A DNA stretch of 64,000 nucleotides from Actinomadura citrea (GTDB lineage: Bacteria > Actinomycetota > Actinomycetes > Streptosporangiales > Streptosporangiaceae). Positions 24,972-36,456 of this stretch are shown piece after piece. The notes below the pieces were generated by a model, which made no database searches, had not been told where the DNA came from, and saw nothing but the letters and a program-made list of their open reading frames with translations. The translations under genes and the position numbers were made by a program. Each line of letters begins with the position of its first letter. The stretch's first letter is position 1. Location: NCBI RefSeq assembly GCF_013409045.1, contig NZ_JACCBT010000001.1, positions 3,224,001 through 3,288,000 on the forward strand, read 5' to 3'.

Positions 24972-25313
24972 GTTCCGTCCGGCCGCATCCGGTCCGCTCG
25001 GGCCCGGTCCGGCCGAGGTCCGCCCCGGGTCTGGAGAAAGGCACTTTTCGGTAGGTCTTCGGCGCGGCGCCGTAAACATCGCGTACCGGTGATGATCCTC
25101 ACCGAGGTCAGGGCGTTCCGCGTTCCGGTCCAGCCGGTAACCTGGTCTAAACCAATCCGAGATGGCGCACGTCCGATCGCCCCGAAGAAGTTTCGCGATC
25201 TGGTGCAGTCGGGCATGATCCCGGCAGTGATGTAATGTCATCTCACCGCAGCAGGGCCAACGTCGTCCCGTGCCGCACTGACATCAAGCAGTGACACGAC
25301 GACGGGAGGGTTG
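24972..25313 (+). promoter_or_regulatory. gltB upstream region: GlnR-like and DasR-like sites plus leader hairpin
   Basis: No gene is visible in these 342 bases. At 25137-25152 GTAAC and TAAAC are six bases apart, close to the actinobacterial GlnR half-box pattern GTnAC-N6-GaAAC. TGGTCTAAACCA at 25143-25154 overlaps it and differs by one base from the DasR-type core TGGTCTAGACCA. A long leader hairpin spans 25261-25304: CGTCGT, GTG and CACTG pair with CAGTG, CAC and ACGACG around the loop ACATCAAG. It ends just before the gltB ribosome binding site GGGAGGG. Confidence 0.45.
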
Positions 25314-28300
25314 ATGGCTGCTGCTGCCCTCACACCTGATGGCCGTGCACCTGGCCGCCCCCAGCCGCAGGGCCTGTACGACCCGGCCAACGAGCATGAC
25401 GCCTGCGGCGTCGGCATGGTCGCCGACCTGCACGGACGCAAGAGCCACGACATCGTCCAGAAGGCACTGGACGTCCTGAAGAACCTCGACCACCGTGGGG
25501 CCGTCGGCGCGGAGCCGGACGACGGCGACGGGGTCGGCATCCTCGTCCAGGTCCCGGACGCGTTCTTCCGCGAGGTCTGCGACTTCCCGCTCCCCGAGGC
25601 CGGCGGCTACGCGGCCGGCATCGCGTTCCTTCCCGCGGACGGCGACGAGCGCGCCGCCGCGGTCGCCCACGTCGAGACGCTGTGCGTGGAGGAGGGCCTG
25701 ACGGTCCTCGGCTGGCGCGAACTCCCGCACGACCCCGACTTCACCGGCCCGGCCGCCCGCCGGGTCATGCCGCACTTCGCGCAGATGTTCGTCGCCCCCG
25801 CGGCCGGCGGCCCGCACGAGGGCAGGACCGGCCTGGAGCTGGACCGCGCCGTGTTCTGCATGCGCGAGCGCGCCGAGCAGGACGTGCGGGTCTACTTCCC
25901 GAGCCTGTCCAGCCGCACGATCGTCTACAAGGGAATGCTGACGACCCCGCAGCTGGAGCCGTTCTTCCCCGACCTGTCGGACCGCCGCTTCACCAGCGCG
26001 ATCGCGCTGGTCCACTCGCGGTTCTCGACCAACACCTTCCCGGCCTGGGAACTGGCGCACCCGTACCGGTTCATCGCCCACAACGGCGAGATCAACACCG
26101 TGAAGGGCAACCGGAACTGGATGCGGGCCCGCGAGGCGCTGCTGAAGTCCGACCTCCTCCCCGGCGACCTCTCCCGGATCTTCCCGGTGATCGACATCGA
26201 GGCGTCCGACACCGCGTCCTTCGACGAGTGCCTGGAGCTGCTGCACCTCGGCGGCCGGTCGCTGCCGCACGCGGTGCTGATGATGATCCCGGAGGCGTGG
26301 GAGAACCACACCGAGATGGACGCCGACCGCCGGGCGTTCTACGAGTTCCACTCCACGCTGATGGAGGCGTGGGACGGCCCCGCCAGCGTCAGCTTCACCG
26401 ACGGCACCGTCGTCGGAGCGGTCCTGGACCGCAACGGACTGCGCCCGGGCCGGTACTGGGTGACCGACGACGGCCTGGTCGTGCTGGCCAGCGAGGCCGG
26501 CGTGCTCGACATCCCCGCCGCCAAGGTCGTCCGCAAGGGCCGCCTGCAGCCCGGCAAGATCTTCCTTGTCGACACCGCCGCCGGGCGGATCGTCGAGGAC
26601 GACGAGGTCAAGGCCGAGCTGGCCGCCGAGCACCCGTACGGGCGGTGGCTGCACGAGGGCCTGGTCCGGTTCGAGGAGCTGCCGCAGCGCGAGCGGGAGA
26701 TCCCGACCCACGAGACGCTCGTCCGGCGGCAGCAGACGTTCGGCTACACCCTCGAAGAGCAGCGGATCATCCTGACGCCGATGGCGCGGACGGGCGCGGA
26801 GCCGATCGGGTCGATGGGCACCGACACCCCGATCGCGGTGCTCTCCGAGCGGCCGCGGCTGCTGTTCGACTACTTCAAGCAGCTGTTCGCGCAGGTCACG
26901 AACCCGCCGCTGGACGCGATCCGCGAGGAGCTCGTCACCTCGCTGCAGTCCACGCTCGGCCCGGAGGGCAACCTGCTGGAGCCCGGCCCGGACTCGTGCC
27001 GGCGCCTGGTGCTGCCGACCCCGATCCTGGACAACGACGAGCTGTCCAAGATCATGCACATCGACGACGAGGGGTCGCTGCCGCACCTGGCCGCGTACGT
27101 CGTACACGGCCTGTACGACGTCGCCGGCGGGGGAGAGGCCCTGCAGGCCCGCCTGGAGGAGATCAACTCCGAGGTCAGCCGGGCCATCGAGGCCGGCGCG
27201 CGGATCATCGTGCTGTCGGACCGCGGCGCCGACTCCGCCCGCGCCGCGATCCCGTCGCTGCTGCTGACCGGCGCCGTGCACCACCACCTGATCCGGGAGA
27301 AGACCCGCACCCAGGTCGGCCTGGTGATCGAGACGGGCGAGGCCCGCGAGTGCCACCACATGGCGCTGCTCATCGGGTACGGCGCGTCCGCGATCAACCC
27401 GTACCTGGCGATCGAGACCGTCGAGGACCTCGTGCGCGGCGGAGTGATCGAAGGGCCGGACCCGGCCAAGGCCGCCCGGAACCTGGTGAAGGCCTACGGC
27501 AAGGGCGTCCTGAAGGTCATGTCGAAGATGGGCGTGTCCACGGTCGCGTCCTACACCGGCGCGCAGATCTTCGAGGCGATCGGGCTCGGCGCGGACGTGG
27601 TGGCGCGGTGCTTCACCGGCACCACCTCCCGGCTCGGCGGCGTCGGCTTCGACGTGCTGGCCCGCGAGGTCGCCGAGCGGCACGCCCGCGCCTACCCGCC
27701 GGGCGGCAACGACCTGGCGCACCGGACCCTGGAGGTCGGCGGCGAGTACCAGTGGCGCCGCGAGGGCGAGCCGCACCTGTTCAACCCGGACACGGTGTTC
27801 AAGCTGCAGCACGCCACCCGCACCCGCCGCTACGAGATCTTCAAGGAGTACACCTCCAAGGTCGACTCGCAGGCCGAGGAGCTGATGACGCTCCGCGGGC
27901 TGTTCCGGCTCCGTGAGGGCGACCGGGAGCCGGTGCCGATCGAGGAGGTCGAACCGGTATCGGAGATCGTCAAGCGGTTCTCCACCGGCGCGATGTCCTA
28001 CGGCTCCATCTCGGCGGAGGCGCACGAGACCCTCGCGATCGCGATGAACCGCCTCGGCGGCAAGTCCAACACCGGCGAGGGCGGCGAGGACCCGGCGCGC
28101 TTCACCCCGGACGAGAACGGCGACCTGCGGCGCAGCGCGATCAAGCAGGTGGCCTCCGGCCGGTTCGGCGTGACCTCGGAGTACCTCACCAACGCCGACG
28201 ACATCCAGATCAAGATGGCGCAGGGCGCCAAGCCCGGCGAGGGCGGCCAGCTGCCCGGCCACAAGGTCTACCCGTGGATCGCCAAGACGCGGCACTCCAC

Positions 28301-29885
28301 CCCCGGCGTCGGCCTCATCTCGCCGCCGCCGCACCACGACATCTACTCGATCGAGGACCTGGCGCAGCTCATCCACGACCTGAAGAACGCCAACCCGGCG
28401 GCGCGCGTGCACGTCAAGCTCGTCGCCGAGGTCGGGGTCGGCACGGTCGCGGCCGGGGTGTCCAAGGCGCACGCCGACGTGGTGCTCATCTCCGGGCACG
28501 ACGGCGGCACGGGCGCGTCCCCGCTGACGTCGCTGAAGCACGCCGGCGCGCCGTGGGAGCTCGGCCTCGCCGAGACCCAGCAGACGCTGCTGCTGAACGG
28601 GCTGCGCGACCGCATCGTCGTGCAGACCGACGGGCAGATGAAGACCGGACGGGACGTCGTCGTCGCGGCGCTGCTCGGCGCCGAGGAGTACGGCTTCGCG
28701 ACCGCGCCGCTGGTGGTGTCGGGCTGCATCATGATGCGGGTCTGCCACCTGGACACCTGCCCGGTCGGCGTCGCCACCCAGAACCCGGTGCTGCGGCAGC
28801 GGTTCTCCGGCAAGCCCGAGTTCGTGGTGAACTTCTTCGAGTTCGTGGCCGAGGAGGTCCGCGAGTACCTGGCGGCCCTCGGGTTCCGCTCCGTGGCCGA
28901 GGCGATCGGCCACGTCGAGATGATCGACACCCGGGAGGCGGTCGAGCACTGGAAGGCCGCCGGACTGGACCTGGCCCCGATCCTGCACGTCCCGGCGCGG
29001 GCGGAGGGCGCGGCCCTGCACCGGATGATCGAGCAGGACCACGGGCTGGAGAAGGCGCTGGACAACACGCTGATCCAGCTCGCCGAGGGTGCGATCTCGT
29101 TCGGCGACCAGGTGCGGCTCGAGCTGCCGATCCGCAACGTCAACCGGACGGTCGGGACCATGCTCGGCCATGAGGTGACCAAGAAGTGGGGCGGCGGCGG
29201 GCTGCCCGACGACACCATCGACGTCACCTTCACCGGCTCGGCGGGCAACTCCTTCGGCGCGTTCGTGCCGCGCGGCGTCACGCTGCGGCTGGTCGGCGAC
29301 GCCAACGACTATGTCGGCAAGGGCCTGTCCGGCGGGCGCGTCATGCTGCGTCCCCCCGCGGACGCCGCGTTCGCCGCCGAGGAGCAGATCATCGGCGGCA
29401 ACGTGATCCTGTACGGAGCCACGTCCGGCGAGCTGTTCGCCCGCGGGGTCGTCGGCGAGCGGTTCTGCGTCCGCAACTCCGGCGCCACCGCCGTGGTCGA
29501 GGGCGTCGGAGACCACGCCTGCGAGTACATGACCGGGGGCCGCGCGGTGATCCTCGGCCGGACGGGCCGCAACCTCGCGGCCGGCATGTCCGGCGGCATC
29601 GCCTACGTCCTGGACCTGGTGCCCGAGCGGGTCAACGGCGAGATGGTCGACCTGGAGCCGCTGGACGCCGCGGACGTGGACACCGTCCGGGCGCTGACGG
29701 AGCGGCACCTGGCCGAGACCGGCTCGGTGGTGGCCCGGCGGCTGCTGGAGGACTGGGACGGTGCCGCCGCCCGCTTCACCAAGATCATGCCGCGCGACTA
29801 CCGGCGGGTCCTGGACGCGATGGCCAAGGCCGAGGCCGAGGGGCGCGACGTCGACGAGGCCGTCATGGCCGCGGCGCAGAGCTGA
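25314..29885 (+). CDS. gltB: Glutamate synthase (NADPH) large subunit
   Basis: 1523 residues from the ATG at 25314, behind GACGGGAGGG; normal length. The class II amidotransferase nucleophile is Cys31 in [11 protein letters not shown], so a 30-residue propeptide must be removed. The synthase domain has the FMN-binding region ([38 protein letters not shown]) and the 3Fe-4S ligands in [20 protein letters not shown] at about 1138, 1144 and 1149. The C-terminal beta-helix with repeated GG motifs ends at about 1500. With GltD it converts glutamine plus 2-oxoglutarate to two glutamates. gltD follows after 18 bases. Confidence 0.98.
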   Translation: MAAAALTPDGRAPGRPQPQGLYDPANEHDACGVGMVADLHGRKSHDIVQKALDVLKNLDHRGAVGAEPDDGDGVGILVQVPDAFFREVCDFPLPEAGGYAAGIAFLPADGDERAAAVAHVETLCVEEGLTVLGWRELPHDPDFTGPAARRVMPHFAQMFVAPAAGGPHEGRTGLELDRAVFCMRERAEQDVRVYFPSLSSRTIVYKGMLTTPQLEPFFPDLSDRRFTSAIALVHSRFSTNTFPAWELAHPYRFIAHNGEINTVKGNRNWMRAREALLKSDLLPGDLSRIFPVIDIEASDTASFDECLELLHLGGRSLPHAVLMMIPEAWENHTEMDADRRAFYEFHSTLMEAWDGPASVSFTDGTVVGAVLDRNGLRPGRYWVTDDGLVVLASEAGVLDIPAAKVVRKGRLQPGKIFLVDTAAGRIVEDDEVKAELAAEHPYGRWLHEGLVRFEELPQREREIPTHETLVRRQQTFGYTLEEQRIILTPMARTGAEPIGSMGTDTPIAVLSERPRLLFDYFKQLFAQVTNPPLDAIREELVTSLQSTLGPEGNLLEPGPDSCRRLVLPTPILDNDELSKIMHIDDEGSLPHLAAYVVHGLYDVAGGGEALQARLEEINSEVSRAIEAGARIIVLSDRGADSARAAIPSLLLTGAVHHHLIREKTRTQVGLVIETGEARECHHMALLIGYGASAINPYLAIETVEDLVRGGVIEGPDPAKAARNLVKAYGKGVLKVMSKMGVSTVASYTGAQIFEAIGLGADVVARCFTGTTSRLGGVGFDVLAREVAERHARAYPPGGNDLAHRTLEVGGEYQWRREGEPHLFNPDTVFKLQHATRTRRYEIFKEYTSKVDSQAEELMTLRGLFRLREGDREPVPIEEVEPVSEIVKRFSTGAMSYGSISAEAHETLAIAMNRLGGKSNTGEGGEDPARFTPDENGDLRRSAIKQVASGRFGVTSEYLTNADDIQIKMAQGAKPGEGGQLPGHKVYPWIAKTRHSTPGVGLISPPPHHDIYSIEDLAQLIHDLKNANPAARVHVKLVAEVGVGTVAAGVSKAHADVVLISGHDGGTGASPLTSLKHAGAPWELGLAETQQTLLLNGLRDRIVVQTDGQMKTGRDVVVAALLGAEEYGFATAPLVVSGCIMMRVCHLDTCPVGVATQNPVLRQRFSGKPEFVVNFFEFVAEEVREYLAALGFRSVAEAIGHVEMIDTREAVEHWKAAGLDLAPILHVPARAEGAALHRMIEQDHGLEKALDNTLIQLAEGAISFGDQVRLELPIRNVNRTVGTMLGHEVTKKWGGGGLPDDTIDVTFTGSAGNSFGAFVPRGVTLRLVGDANDYVGKGLSGGRVMLRPPADAAFAAEEQIIGGNVILYGATSGELFARGVVGERFCVRNSGATAVVEGVGDHACEYMTGGRAVILGRTGRNLAAGMSGGIAYVLDLVPERVNGEMVDLEPLDAADVDTVRALTERHLAETGSVVARRLLEDWDGAAARFTKIMPRDYRRVLDAMAKAEAEGRDVDEAVMAAAQS

Positions 29886-29903
29886 GAGAGGGGGACTTCC
29901 AAC

Positions 29904-31367
<1,464 letters not shown>

Positions 31368-31381
31368 CCCGTACAGCGAGC

Positions 31382-31417
31382 GGCGAGGCCCTGGAGGATC
31401 TCCTCCAGGGCCTCGCC
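31382..31417 (+). terminator. Long hairpin after gltD
   Basis: GCGAGGCCCTGGAGGA (31383-31398) and TCCTCCAGGGCCTCGC (31401-31416) form a perfect 16-base inverted repeat with a minimal two-base gap; in RNA the inner bases would open to make the loop. Only CTTCG follows, so it may slow or end transcription in either direction. Confidence 0.6.
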
Positions 31418-31459
31418 TTCGCGCGCGTTCCTGTCGGTGCGGTGTGCCAGCATCGGAGC

Positions 31460-31894
31460 ATGGGAAACGTTCGGGTGGGTGCGCCGCCCACCCTGGACAC
31501 CGGCGTCCTGCGCCGGATGAGGCTCGCCCGCGACGCCATGGACCGCGAGTGGGCCGAACCGCTGGACGTCTCCGCCGTCGCCGCCCGCGCCGGGTACTCG
31601 CGCTACCACTTCGTCCGGCTGTTCCGCGAGGTCTACGGCGAGACGCCCGGCGCCTACCTCACCCGCCGCCGCATCGAGCGCGCGCAGGACCTGCTGCGCA
31701 CCGCCGACCTGACCGTCACCGAGATCTGCATGCAGGTCGGCTTCACCAGCCTCGGCACATTCTGCACCCGCTTCAAGCAGCGGACCGGGACGACGCCCAC
31801 CGAGTTCCGCAGGCGCGCCCGCGCCGGGAACGCCTCCGCCATCCCCGGATGCTTCGTGCTGTTCTGGGCGGGCGGCTTCCGCGAGCAGCAATAA
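31460..31894 (+). CDS. Short AraC-family transcriptional regulator (144 aa)
   Basis: Almost only a two-helix-turn-helix AraC DNA-binding domain: [20 protein letters not shown] then [18 protein letters not shown] and [34 protein letters not shown]. No ligand-binding domain precedes it. The VOC protein gene starts 71 bases downstream on the same strand, a pair seen often in actinobacteria. The regulator probably controls that gene. Start ATG at 31460 follows CATCGGAGC. Confidence 0.9.
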   Translation: MGNVRVGAPPTLDTGVLRRMRLARDAMDREWAEPLDVSAVAARAGYSRYHFVRLFREVYGETPGAYLTRRRIERAQDLLRTADLTVTEICMQVGFTSLGTFCTRFKQRTGTTPTEFRRRARAGNASAIPGCFVLFWAGGFREQQ

Positions 31895-31965
31895 CCGAGA
31901 AGGCCGGGCGGCCCGCCACGCCCTAGCGTGAACGCATCATCCCTGTTCACCAAGGAGACACCGGC

Positions 31966-32409
31966 ATGATCACCAATCTCGGGCTGGCCACCGTCTGGGT
32001 GCTCGACCAGGACTCGGCCAAGCGGTTCTTCACCGAGAAGCTCGGCCTGGAGGTCCGCGACGACATGACCCTCGGCGAGGGCGGGATGCGCTGGGTCACC
32101 GTCGGGGCGAAGAACCAGCCCGAGCTGAGCCTCGCCCTCATGATCCCCGGCCCGCCCACCATGGACCCCGACTCCGCCGCCCAGATGAGGGCGCTCATCG
32201 CCAAGGGCGTCCTCGGCGCGGGCGCCTTCAACACCGACGACTGCCAGGCCGAGTACGAGCGGCTGTCGGCCCGGGGCGTCGAGTTCGTCCACCCGCCCGA
32301 GAAGCGCCCGTACGGGATCGAGGCGATCTTCCGGGACGACTCCGGCTGCTGGTACAGCCTCACTCAGCCCTTCGACGAGCTCGACGAGACCCTGCCCTGG
32401 AACGACTGA
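31966..32409 (+). CDS. VOC-family (glyoxalase/dioxygenase-fold) protein (147 aa)
   Basis: Two betaalphabetabetabeta modules of the vicinal oxygen chelate fold: LATVWVLDQDSAKRFFTEKL at the start and YERLSARGVEFVHPPEKRPYG followed by AIFRDDSGCWYSLTQP. Possible metal ligands are few, so it could be a metal-independent resistance or binding protein rather than a glyoxalase. AAGGAGACACC is a strong ribosome binding site. It is paired with the AraC regulator upstream. Confidence 0.9.
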   Translation: MITNLGLATVWVLDQDSAKRFFTEKLGLEVRDDMTLGEGGMRWVTVGAKNQPELSLALMIPGPPTMDPDSAAQMRALIAKGVLGAGAFNTDDCQAEYERLSARGVEFVHPPEKRPYGIEAIFRDDSGCWYSLTQPFDELDETLPWND

Positions 32410-32427
32410 GCGGACCGGCGGAGCGGA

Positions 32428-33855
32428 TCAGCGGGCGAGGCGGGCGCCCAGCTCACGGAGCACGTCCACCAGCAGCTCCACGTCGGAGGTCGTCGTCCGC
32501 CAGTTGAGCGGCGCTGGACGGAACACTGTCATGCCCCGGTAGGTGCTGGTGCCCGCGTAGACGCGGCCGTCCGCGAGCAGCGCCTCGCCCAGGCGCGCGT
32601 TCAGCTCGTTCAGGTCCTCCTCCGGGACGCCGTCCGGGCGGTACCGGAAGCACGCGATGCAGAGCCGCACCGGAGCGAGCAGCTCCAGGTCGGGCGCCGC
32701 CTCGACGAGCCCGCCCAGATGGGCGGCCACGTCGAGGTGCCGCTCCACCATCTCCCGGTACCCGTCCCGCCCGTACGCCCGCAGCGTCGCCCAGATCGGC
32801 AGCGCCCGCGCCCGGCGGGACGACTCCGGGCCGAGCATGTTGTAGTTGACCCGCTCCTCGTCGGCGTCCGGCAGGTACGCCGCGCCCCACGCCCCGAAGG
32901 CGCTGCTCAGCGACGCCGGATCGCGCACGAAGGAGAACCCGCTCTCGTACGGCACGTTCAGCCACTTGTGGCCGTCCGCCGTCACCGAGTCCGCCCGCTC
33001 GACGCCCTGCGCGAGATGGGCCGTCCGGGGGCTGAGGGCCGCGAACAGCCCGAACGCGCCGTCCACGTGCAGCCAGGCCCCGTGCCGCTCCGCGAGATCC
33101 GCCATCTCGGCGATCGGGTCGCTGTCGCCCGTGTTCACCTCGCCGAGGTTCGCCACGATCACCGCGGGCCCGCCCGCCCCGGCGAGCGCGGCGTCCATCG
33201 CCTTCAGATCGACCCGTCCCGCGTCGTCGCGGGCGAACGTCCGCAGGGTGTCCCGGCCGCAGCCGAGGATCTGCAGCGCCTTGCGGGTGCTGACGTGCAC
33301 GAGGCCGCTGGTGAACACCGGCATCGCCGGCAGCCCCGCCAGGCCCCGCGACGCGACGTCCACGCCGTGCCCGGCCGCCCACCAGTGCCGCGCGGCCGCC
33401 AGGCCCGCCACGTGCGCGAGCGTGGCGCTCGGCGTCAGCACGCCGCCGAACGCCGCGGGCAGCCCGAACAGCTCCTTGAGCCAGCGCAGGACCACCGTCT
33501 CCGCCCGCGCCGCCAGCGGCGACGTCAGCCACAGCCCGGCCGCCTGGTCGAGCAGCGACGTCGCCCAGTCGCCCGCCATGGCCGCGGGCGTCGACCCGCC
33601 CACCACGAAGTGGAAGAACCGCGGCCCGGACGAGTGCGTCGCCGCCCGGGTGCCGATCCGCACCAGCCGCTCGACCGCGGCCACCGCGCCGTCCCCCGTG
33701 TCCGGAAGCGGCCCGTCCAGCTCGTCCAGCAGCGGGTCCTGCGACCGGTCGTGGACGGGACGGTCCGGCAGGCTCGCCAGGTACGGCTCCGCCGCCCGCG
33801 CCACCACGGCGAGCGGGGCACCGGCGATGTCACGTTCGTCAAGCGGATCGCTCAT
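32428..33855 (-). CDS. Pyridoxal-phosphate-dependent group II decarboxylase-like protein (475 aa)
   Basis: Fold type I PLP enzyme of the aromatic amino acid/glutamate decarboxylase group. The PLP lysine is in SVTADGHKWLNVPYESG, the cofactor-side His/Asp in AWLHVDGAFGLFAAL, and the early substrate segment is GPRFFHFVVGGSTPAA. GGVLTPSATLAHVAGLAAAR matches the N-acyl/aromatic decarboxylase branch (usual TSGGTxAN). The usual product is an amine plus CO2, but some members are aldehyde synthases; the substrate is not determined. It is a single gene convergent with the VOC gene. Confidence 0.9.
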   Translation of the reverse strand: MSDPLDERDIAGAPLAVVARAAEPYLASLPDRPVHDRSQDPLLDELDGPLPDTGDGAVAAVERLVRIGTRAATHSSGPRFFHFVVGGSTPAAMAGDWATSLLDQAAGLWLTSPLAARAETVVLRWLKELFGLPAAFGGVLTPSATLAHVAGLAAARHWWAAGHGVDVASRGLAGLPAMPVFTSGLVHVSTRKALQILGCGRDTLRTFARDDAGRVDLKAMDAALAGAGGPAVIVANLGEVNTGDSDPIAEMADLAERHGAWLHVDGAFGLFAALSPRTAHLAQGVERADSVTADGHKWLNVPYESGFSFVRDPASLSSAFGAWGAAYLPDADEERVNYNMLGPESSRRARALPIWATLRAYGRDGYREMVERHLDVAAHLGGLVEAAPDLELLAPVRLCIACFRYRPDGVPEEDLNELNARLGEALLADGRVYAGTSTYRGMTVFRPAPLNWRTTTSDVELLVDVLRELGARLAR

Positions 33856-34165
33856 GACGCAAGGAGATCACAGACACGGTGCAACCGGGAATGTCGGGAA
33901 GCATGAGAAAGAGGGCAACTTGTGGTCTTCGTGCTGGTCGGCTACGGTCCCGCCTGGGCTCGCCCCGCGGCGGTCGGCGCGTCAGCGGCTCCCGCCGCGC
34001 ACGCGGCCACCACCGGGGGGCAGCACGCACCCGCACCCCGCGACGCGGGACCCCAGGGGCCCGGCCACCCACCGCTGGGGTGGCCGGGCCCACCGCGCCC
34101 CCTCCCGCGACCCGCGTCCGTTTCCGACAAGACGCCCGGCCACCGCCCGCCCTAGCGTCAGAGGC
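33856..34165 (+). other. Intergenic region with GC-rich hairpin
   Basis: No supported gene. A 77-codon open frame at 33922-34155 has no ribosome binding site and poor codon pattern. GGGCCCGGCCACCC (34057-34070) and GGGTGGCCGGGCCC (34078-34091) form a perfect 14-base hairpin without a T-run, midway between two divergent genes. Confidence 0.5.
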
Positions 34166-35026
34166 ATGAAGGTCCTGCACCGAACCGGCCTCGCGCGCGC
34201 CGCGGAGTTCATGCGCCTCAACGGCCGCCTCATCGACCGGCACCGCTTCGCCCTCCACTTCCGCGGCGGCCCCGCCGCGGCCGTCCTCGCCGCCCTCAGG
34301 CCCTACGAGAACCCCGACGGCGGATACGGCCACGCCCTCGAACCGGACCTGCGCGGCGAGGACAGCCAACCCGTCCCCGCCCAGCACGCCCTGCAGCTCC
34401 TGCACGAGGCGGGCGCCGACGCCGACCCCGCCGTCACGCGCATCGCGGGCTACCTGGCCTCCATCACCGTCGACGGCGGGGGAGTGCCCTTCGTCCTGCC
34501 GACCGTCCGCGACGCCCCGCACGCCCCCTGGTGGCAGACACCCGACGACCCGCCCGGCGCCATCAACCCCACCGCCACCCTCGCCGGCATGCTCCACAGG
34601 GCCGGCGCGCACCACCCCTGGCTCGGACCCGCCACCGACTTCTGCTGGCGCTACCTGGAGGCCCCCGGAGCCGAACCCGGCGGCTACGACGTCCTCGCCG
34701 TCCTGACCTTCCTCGACCACGTCCCCGACCGCGACCGCGCCGAGGCGGCCTTCACCCGCGTCCGCGACGTCCTCGCCGCCCACGCCGCCAGCGACCACCA
34801 GGGACCGCTCGACTTCGCGCCCGCGCCCGGCGGGTACGGGCGCCGGCTCTTCGACGCCGGCGACATCGACGCCCGCCTCGACGCCCTCATCGACGAGCAG
34901 GGCGGCGACGGCGGCTGGGACGTCGCCTTCCCCATCTGGACACCCGTCACCGGCCCCGAATGGCGCGGCCACGTCACCGTCGAACGCCTCACGACCCTGC
35001 GCGCCTACGGACGCCTCAAGCCCTGA
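34166..35026 (+). CDS. Cytoplasmic protein with prenyltransferase/terpene-cyclase-like repeats, unknown function
   Basis: 286 residues without signal peptide. Repeated motifs resemble the QW/alpha-toroid repeats of squalene cyclases and prenyltransferase beta subunits: YENPDGGYGHALEPDLRGE, then DPPGAINPTATLAGMLHRAG, then DEQGGDGGWDVAFPIW. No catalytic DXDD or zinc site is evident. It may be a repeat fold used for binding. GTCAGAGGC precedes the ATG. It stands alone, convergent with the AraC-type gene at 35042. Confidence 0.65.
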   Translation: MKVLHRTGLARAAEFMRLNGRLIDRHRFALHFRGGPAAAVLAALRPYENPDGGYGHALEPDLRGEDSQPVPAQHALQLLHEAGADADPAVTRIAGYLASITVDGGGVPFVLPTVRDAPHAPWWQTPDDPPGAINPTATLAGMLHRAGAHHPWLGPATDFCWRYLEAPGAEPGGYDVLAVLTFLDHVPDRDRAEAAFTRVRDVLAAHAASDHQGPLDFAPAPGGYGRRLFDAGDIDARLDALIDEQGGDGGWDVAFPIWTPVTGPEWRGHVTVERLTTLRAYGRLKP

Positions 35027-35041
35027 CCGGTCCGGAGACGG

Positions 35042-35725
35042 TCACAGCAGGTTCCGCACGGGCTCGCCGGCCAGGTCCCGCACCTCGTGCGCGAAATGGG
35101 CCTGGTCGGCGTAACCCGCCGCGAACGCGACCTCCGCCAGCGGCCCGCCCGCCCGCGCCAGGCCCAGCGCCCGCTGGAACCGCAGCACCCGCTGCAGCGT
35201 CTTCGGCCCGTACCCGAACACCGCCAGCGACCGCCGCCGCAACTGCCGCTCACCGATCCCGAGCCCGTCCGCCACATCACGGACCGAACCCTCCGCCAGA
35301 CCCCCGACCACCGACCCGACGAGCGGATCCGCCGGGCCCATCCGCACCCGCACGGCCGCCACCAGCGCCGCGCGGCGGTCGTCCGCCGCCGCCACGACCT
35401 CCGCCAGCCGGTCGGCCTCCGCGCCCCACAGCTCCCGCAACGGCACCCGCCCGTCCCGCAGAGCGTCCGCCGGGACGCCCAGCACCGGCGGCGCCGTCCC
35501 CGGCGCGAACCGCACCGCCGCGATCTCCTCGCCGGGCCGCATGACCGCCGGCATCGGACCCGTGTCCGGCCCCGCCACCAGAAGCCCGCCGGCCGCCCAG
35601 ATGAGGTCCACGCAGGCGTCCGGGAGCACGCGCTGGACGAACGGCTCGGCGTCCGGCGCCAGCGCCGCCGTCCACGAGCAGGCCAGCCCCGGCGTCCGGT
35701 ACTCGCGGTAGCCCGTGGGGTTCAC
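35042..35725 (-). CDS. AraC-family regulator with DUF6597-type N-terminal domain (227 aa)
   Basis: Start GTG at 35725 (NPTGYREYRTPG), chosen over longer frames because it matches family N-termini. The N-terminal half has VLPDACVDLIWAAGGLLVAG then PDTGPMPAVMRPGEEIAAVR, typical of DUF6597 sensory domains. The C-terminal HTH has VADGLGIGERQLRRRSLAVF then GYGPKTLQRVLRFQRAL and VAFAAGYADQAHFAHEVR. It lies divergent from the DJ-1/PfpI gene with about 65 bases between starts and is a likely regulator of that gene. Confidence 0.88.
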   Translation of the reverse strand: MNPTGYREYRTPGLACSWTAALAPDAEPFVQRVLPDACVDLIWAAGGLLVAGPDTGPMPAVMRPGEEIAAVRFAPGTAPPVLGVPADALRDGRVPLRELWGAEADRLAEVVAAADDRRAALVAAVRVRMGPADPLVGSVVGGLAEGSVRDVADGLGIGERQLRRRSLAVFGYGPKTLQRVLRFQRALGLARAGGPLAEVAFAAGYADQAHFAHEVRDLAGEPVRNLL

Positions 35726-35790
35726 CCTTCCTGCATACCACCCGTGTTCGCGGGCAGGGGCCAGAGAACACCGACCAACGGAGGCAACCG

Positions 35791-36348
35791 ATGTCGAACA
35801 ACGATCTTCAGGGCAGGACCATCGCCTTCCTGTGCGCACCCGAGGGCACCGAGCAGGTCGAGCTGACCGAGCCGTGGAAGGCCGTGGAGCAGGCCGGCGC
35901 CACCCCGCGCCTGGTCTCCACGCAGTCCGGCAGGCTCCAGGCGTTCGACCACCTGGACAAGGCCGACACCTTCCCCGTCGACACCACCGTCGACGTCTCC
36001 GACCACACCGAGTTCGACGCCCTCGTCCTGCCCGGCGGCGTCGCCAACCCCGACTTCCTGCGCACCGACCCCGACGCCGTCGCGTTCGCCCGGTCGTTCT
36101 TCGACGCGGGCAAGCCCGTCGCCGTCATCTGCCACGGCCCGTGGACCCTCATCGAGGCCGGCGTCGTCCGGGGGCGCACCGTGACGTCCTGGCCGAGCCT
36201 GCGGACCGACCTGCGCAACGCGGGGGCCACCTGGGTGGACGAGGAGGTCCAGATCTGCGAGAACGGCCCCAACGTGCTGGTCAGCAGCCGCAAGCCCGAC
36301 GACCTCAAGGCGTTCTGCCAGGCCGCCGTGGAGGTGTTCAAGCGGTGA
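35791..36348 (+). CDS. DJ-1/PfpI-family type 1 glutamine amidotransferase-like protein (185 aa)
   Basis: Standard length for the PfpI/YhbO group. The nucleophile elbow Cys is in VAVICHGPWTLIEAG (about residue 113), with the conserved Glu in CAPEGTEQVELTEPW and GALVLPGGVANPD-like segment FDALVLPGGVANPDFLR. Members act as deglycases, holdases or proteases under stress; which applies is not visible. CGGAGGCAACCG precedes the ATG. It is divergently placed to an AraC-type regulator. Confidence 0.92.
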   Translation: MSNNDLQGRTIAFLCAPEGTEQVELTEPWKAVEQAGATPRLVSTQSGRLQAFDHLDKADTFPVDTTVDVSDHTEFDALVLPGGVANPDFLRTDPDAVAFARSFFDAGKPVAVICHGPWTLIEAGVVRGRTVTSWPSLRTDLRNAGATWVDEEVQICENGPNVLVSSRKPDDLKAFCQAAVEVFKR

Positions 36349-36359
36349 CGCGGCCACAT

Positions 36360-36413
36360 GTGGTCTAGACCTCTGACCTAGACCACTCGGTGAACCCCGG
36401 GCGACCATATCCT
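36360..36413 (+). promoter_or_regulatory. pyk promoter with two DasR-like operator sites
   Basis: TGGTCTAGACCT at 36361-36372 matches 11 of 12 bases of the Streptomyces DasR core TGGTCTAGACCA, and TGACCTAGACCACT at 36374-36387 matches 12 of 14 of the extended form. The outer arms GTGGTCTAG and CTAGACCAC also form one large inverted repeat. A -10 box TATCCT lies at 36408-36413, so a bound repressor would cover the -35 region. No DasR gene is in the window. Another small inverted repeat (CCGTAC/GTACGG) lies at 36424-36449. Confidence 0.55.
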
Positions 36414-36456
36414 GCACGAATATCCGTACCGGCAAGTAACTAAGTACGGTTGTGAC

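Noticed and set aside
33922..34155. 77-codon secreted peptide
   Set aside because: Pro/Ala-rich translation without ribosome binding site; it contains a strong DNA hairpin at 34057-34091 and looks non-coding.
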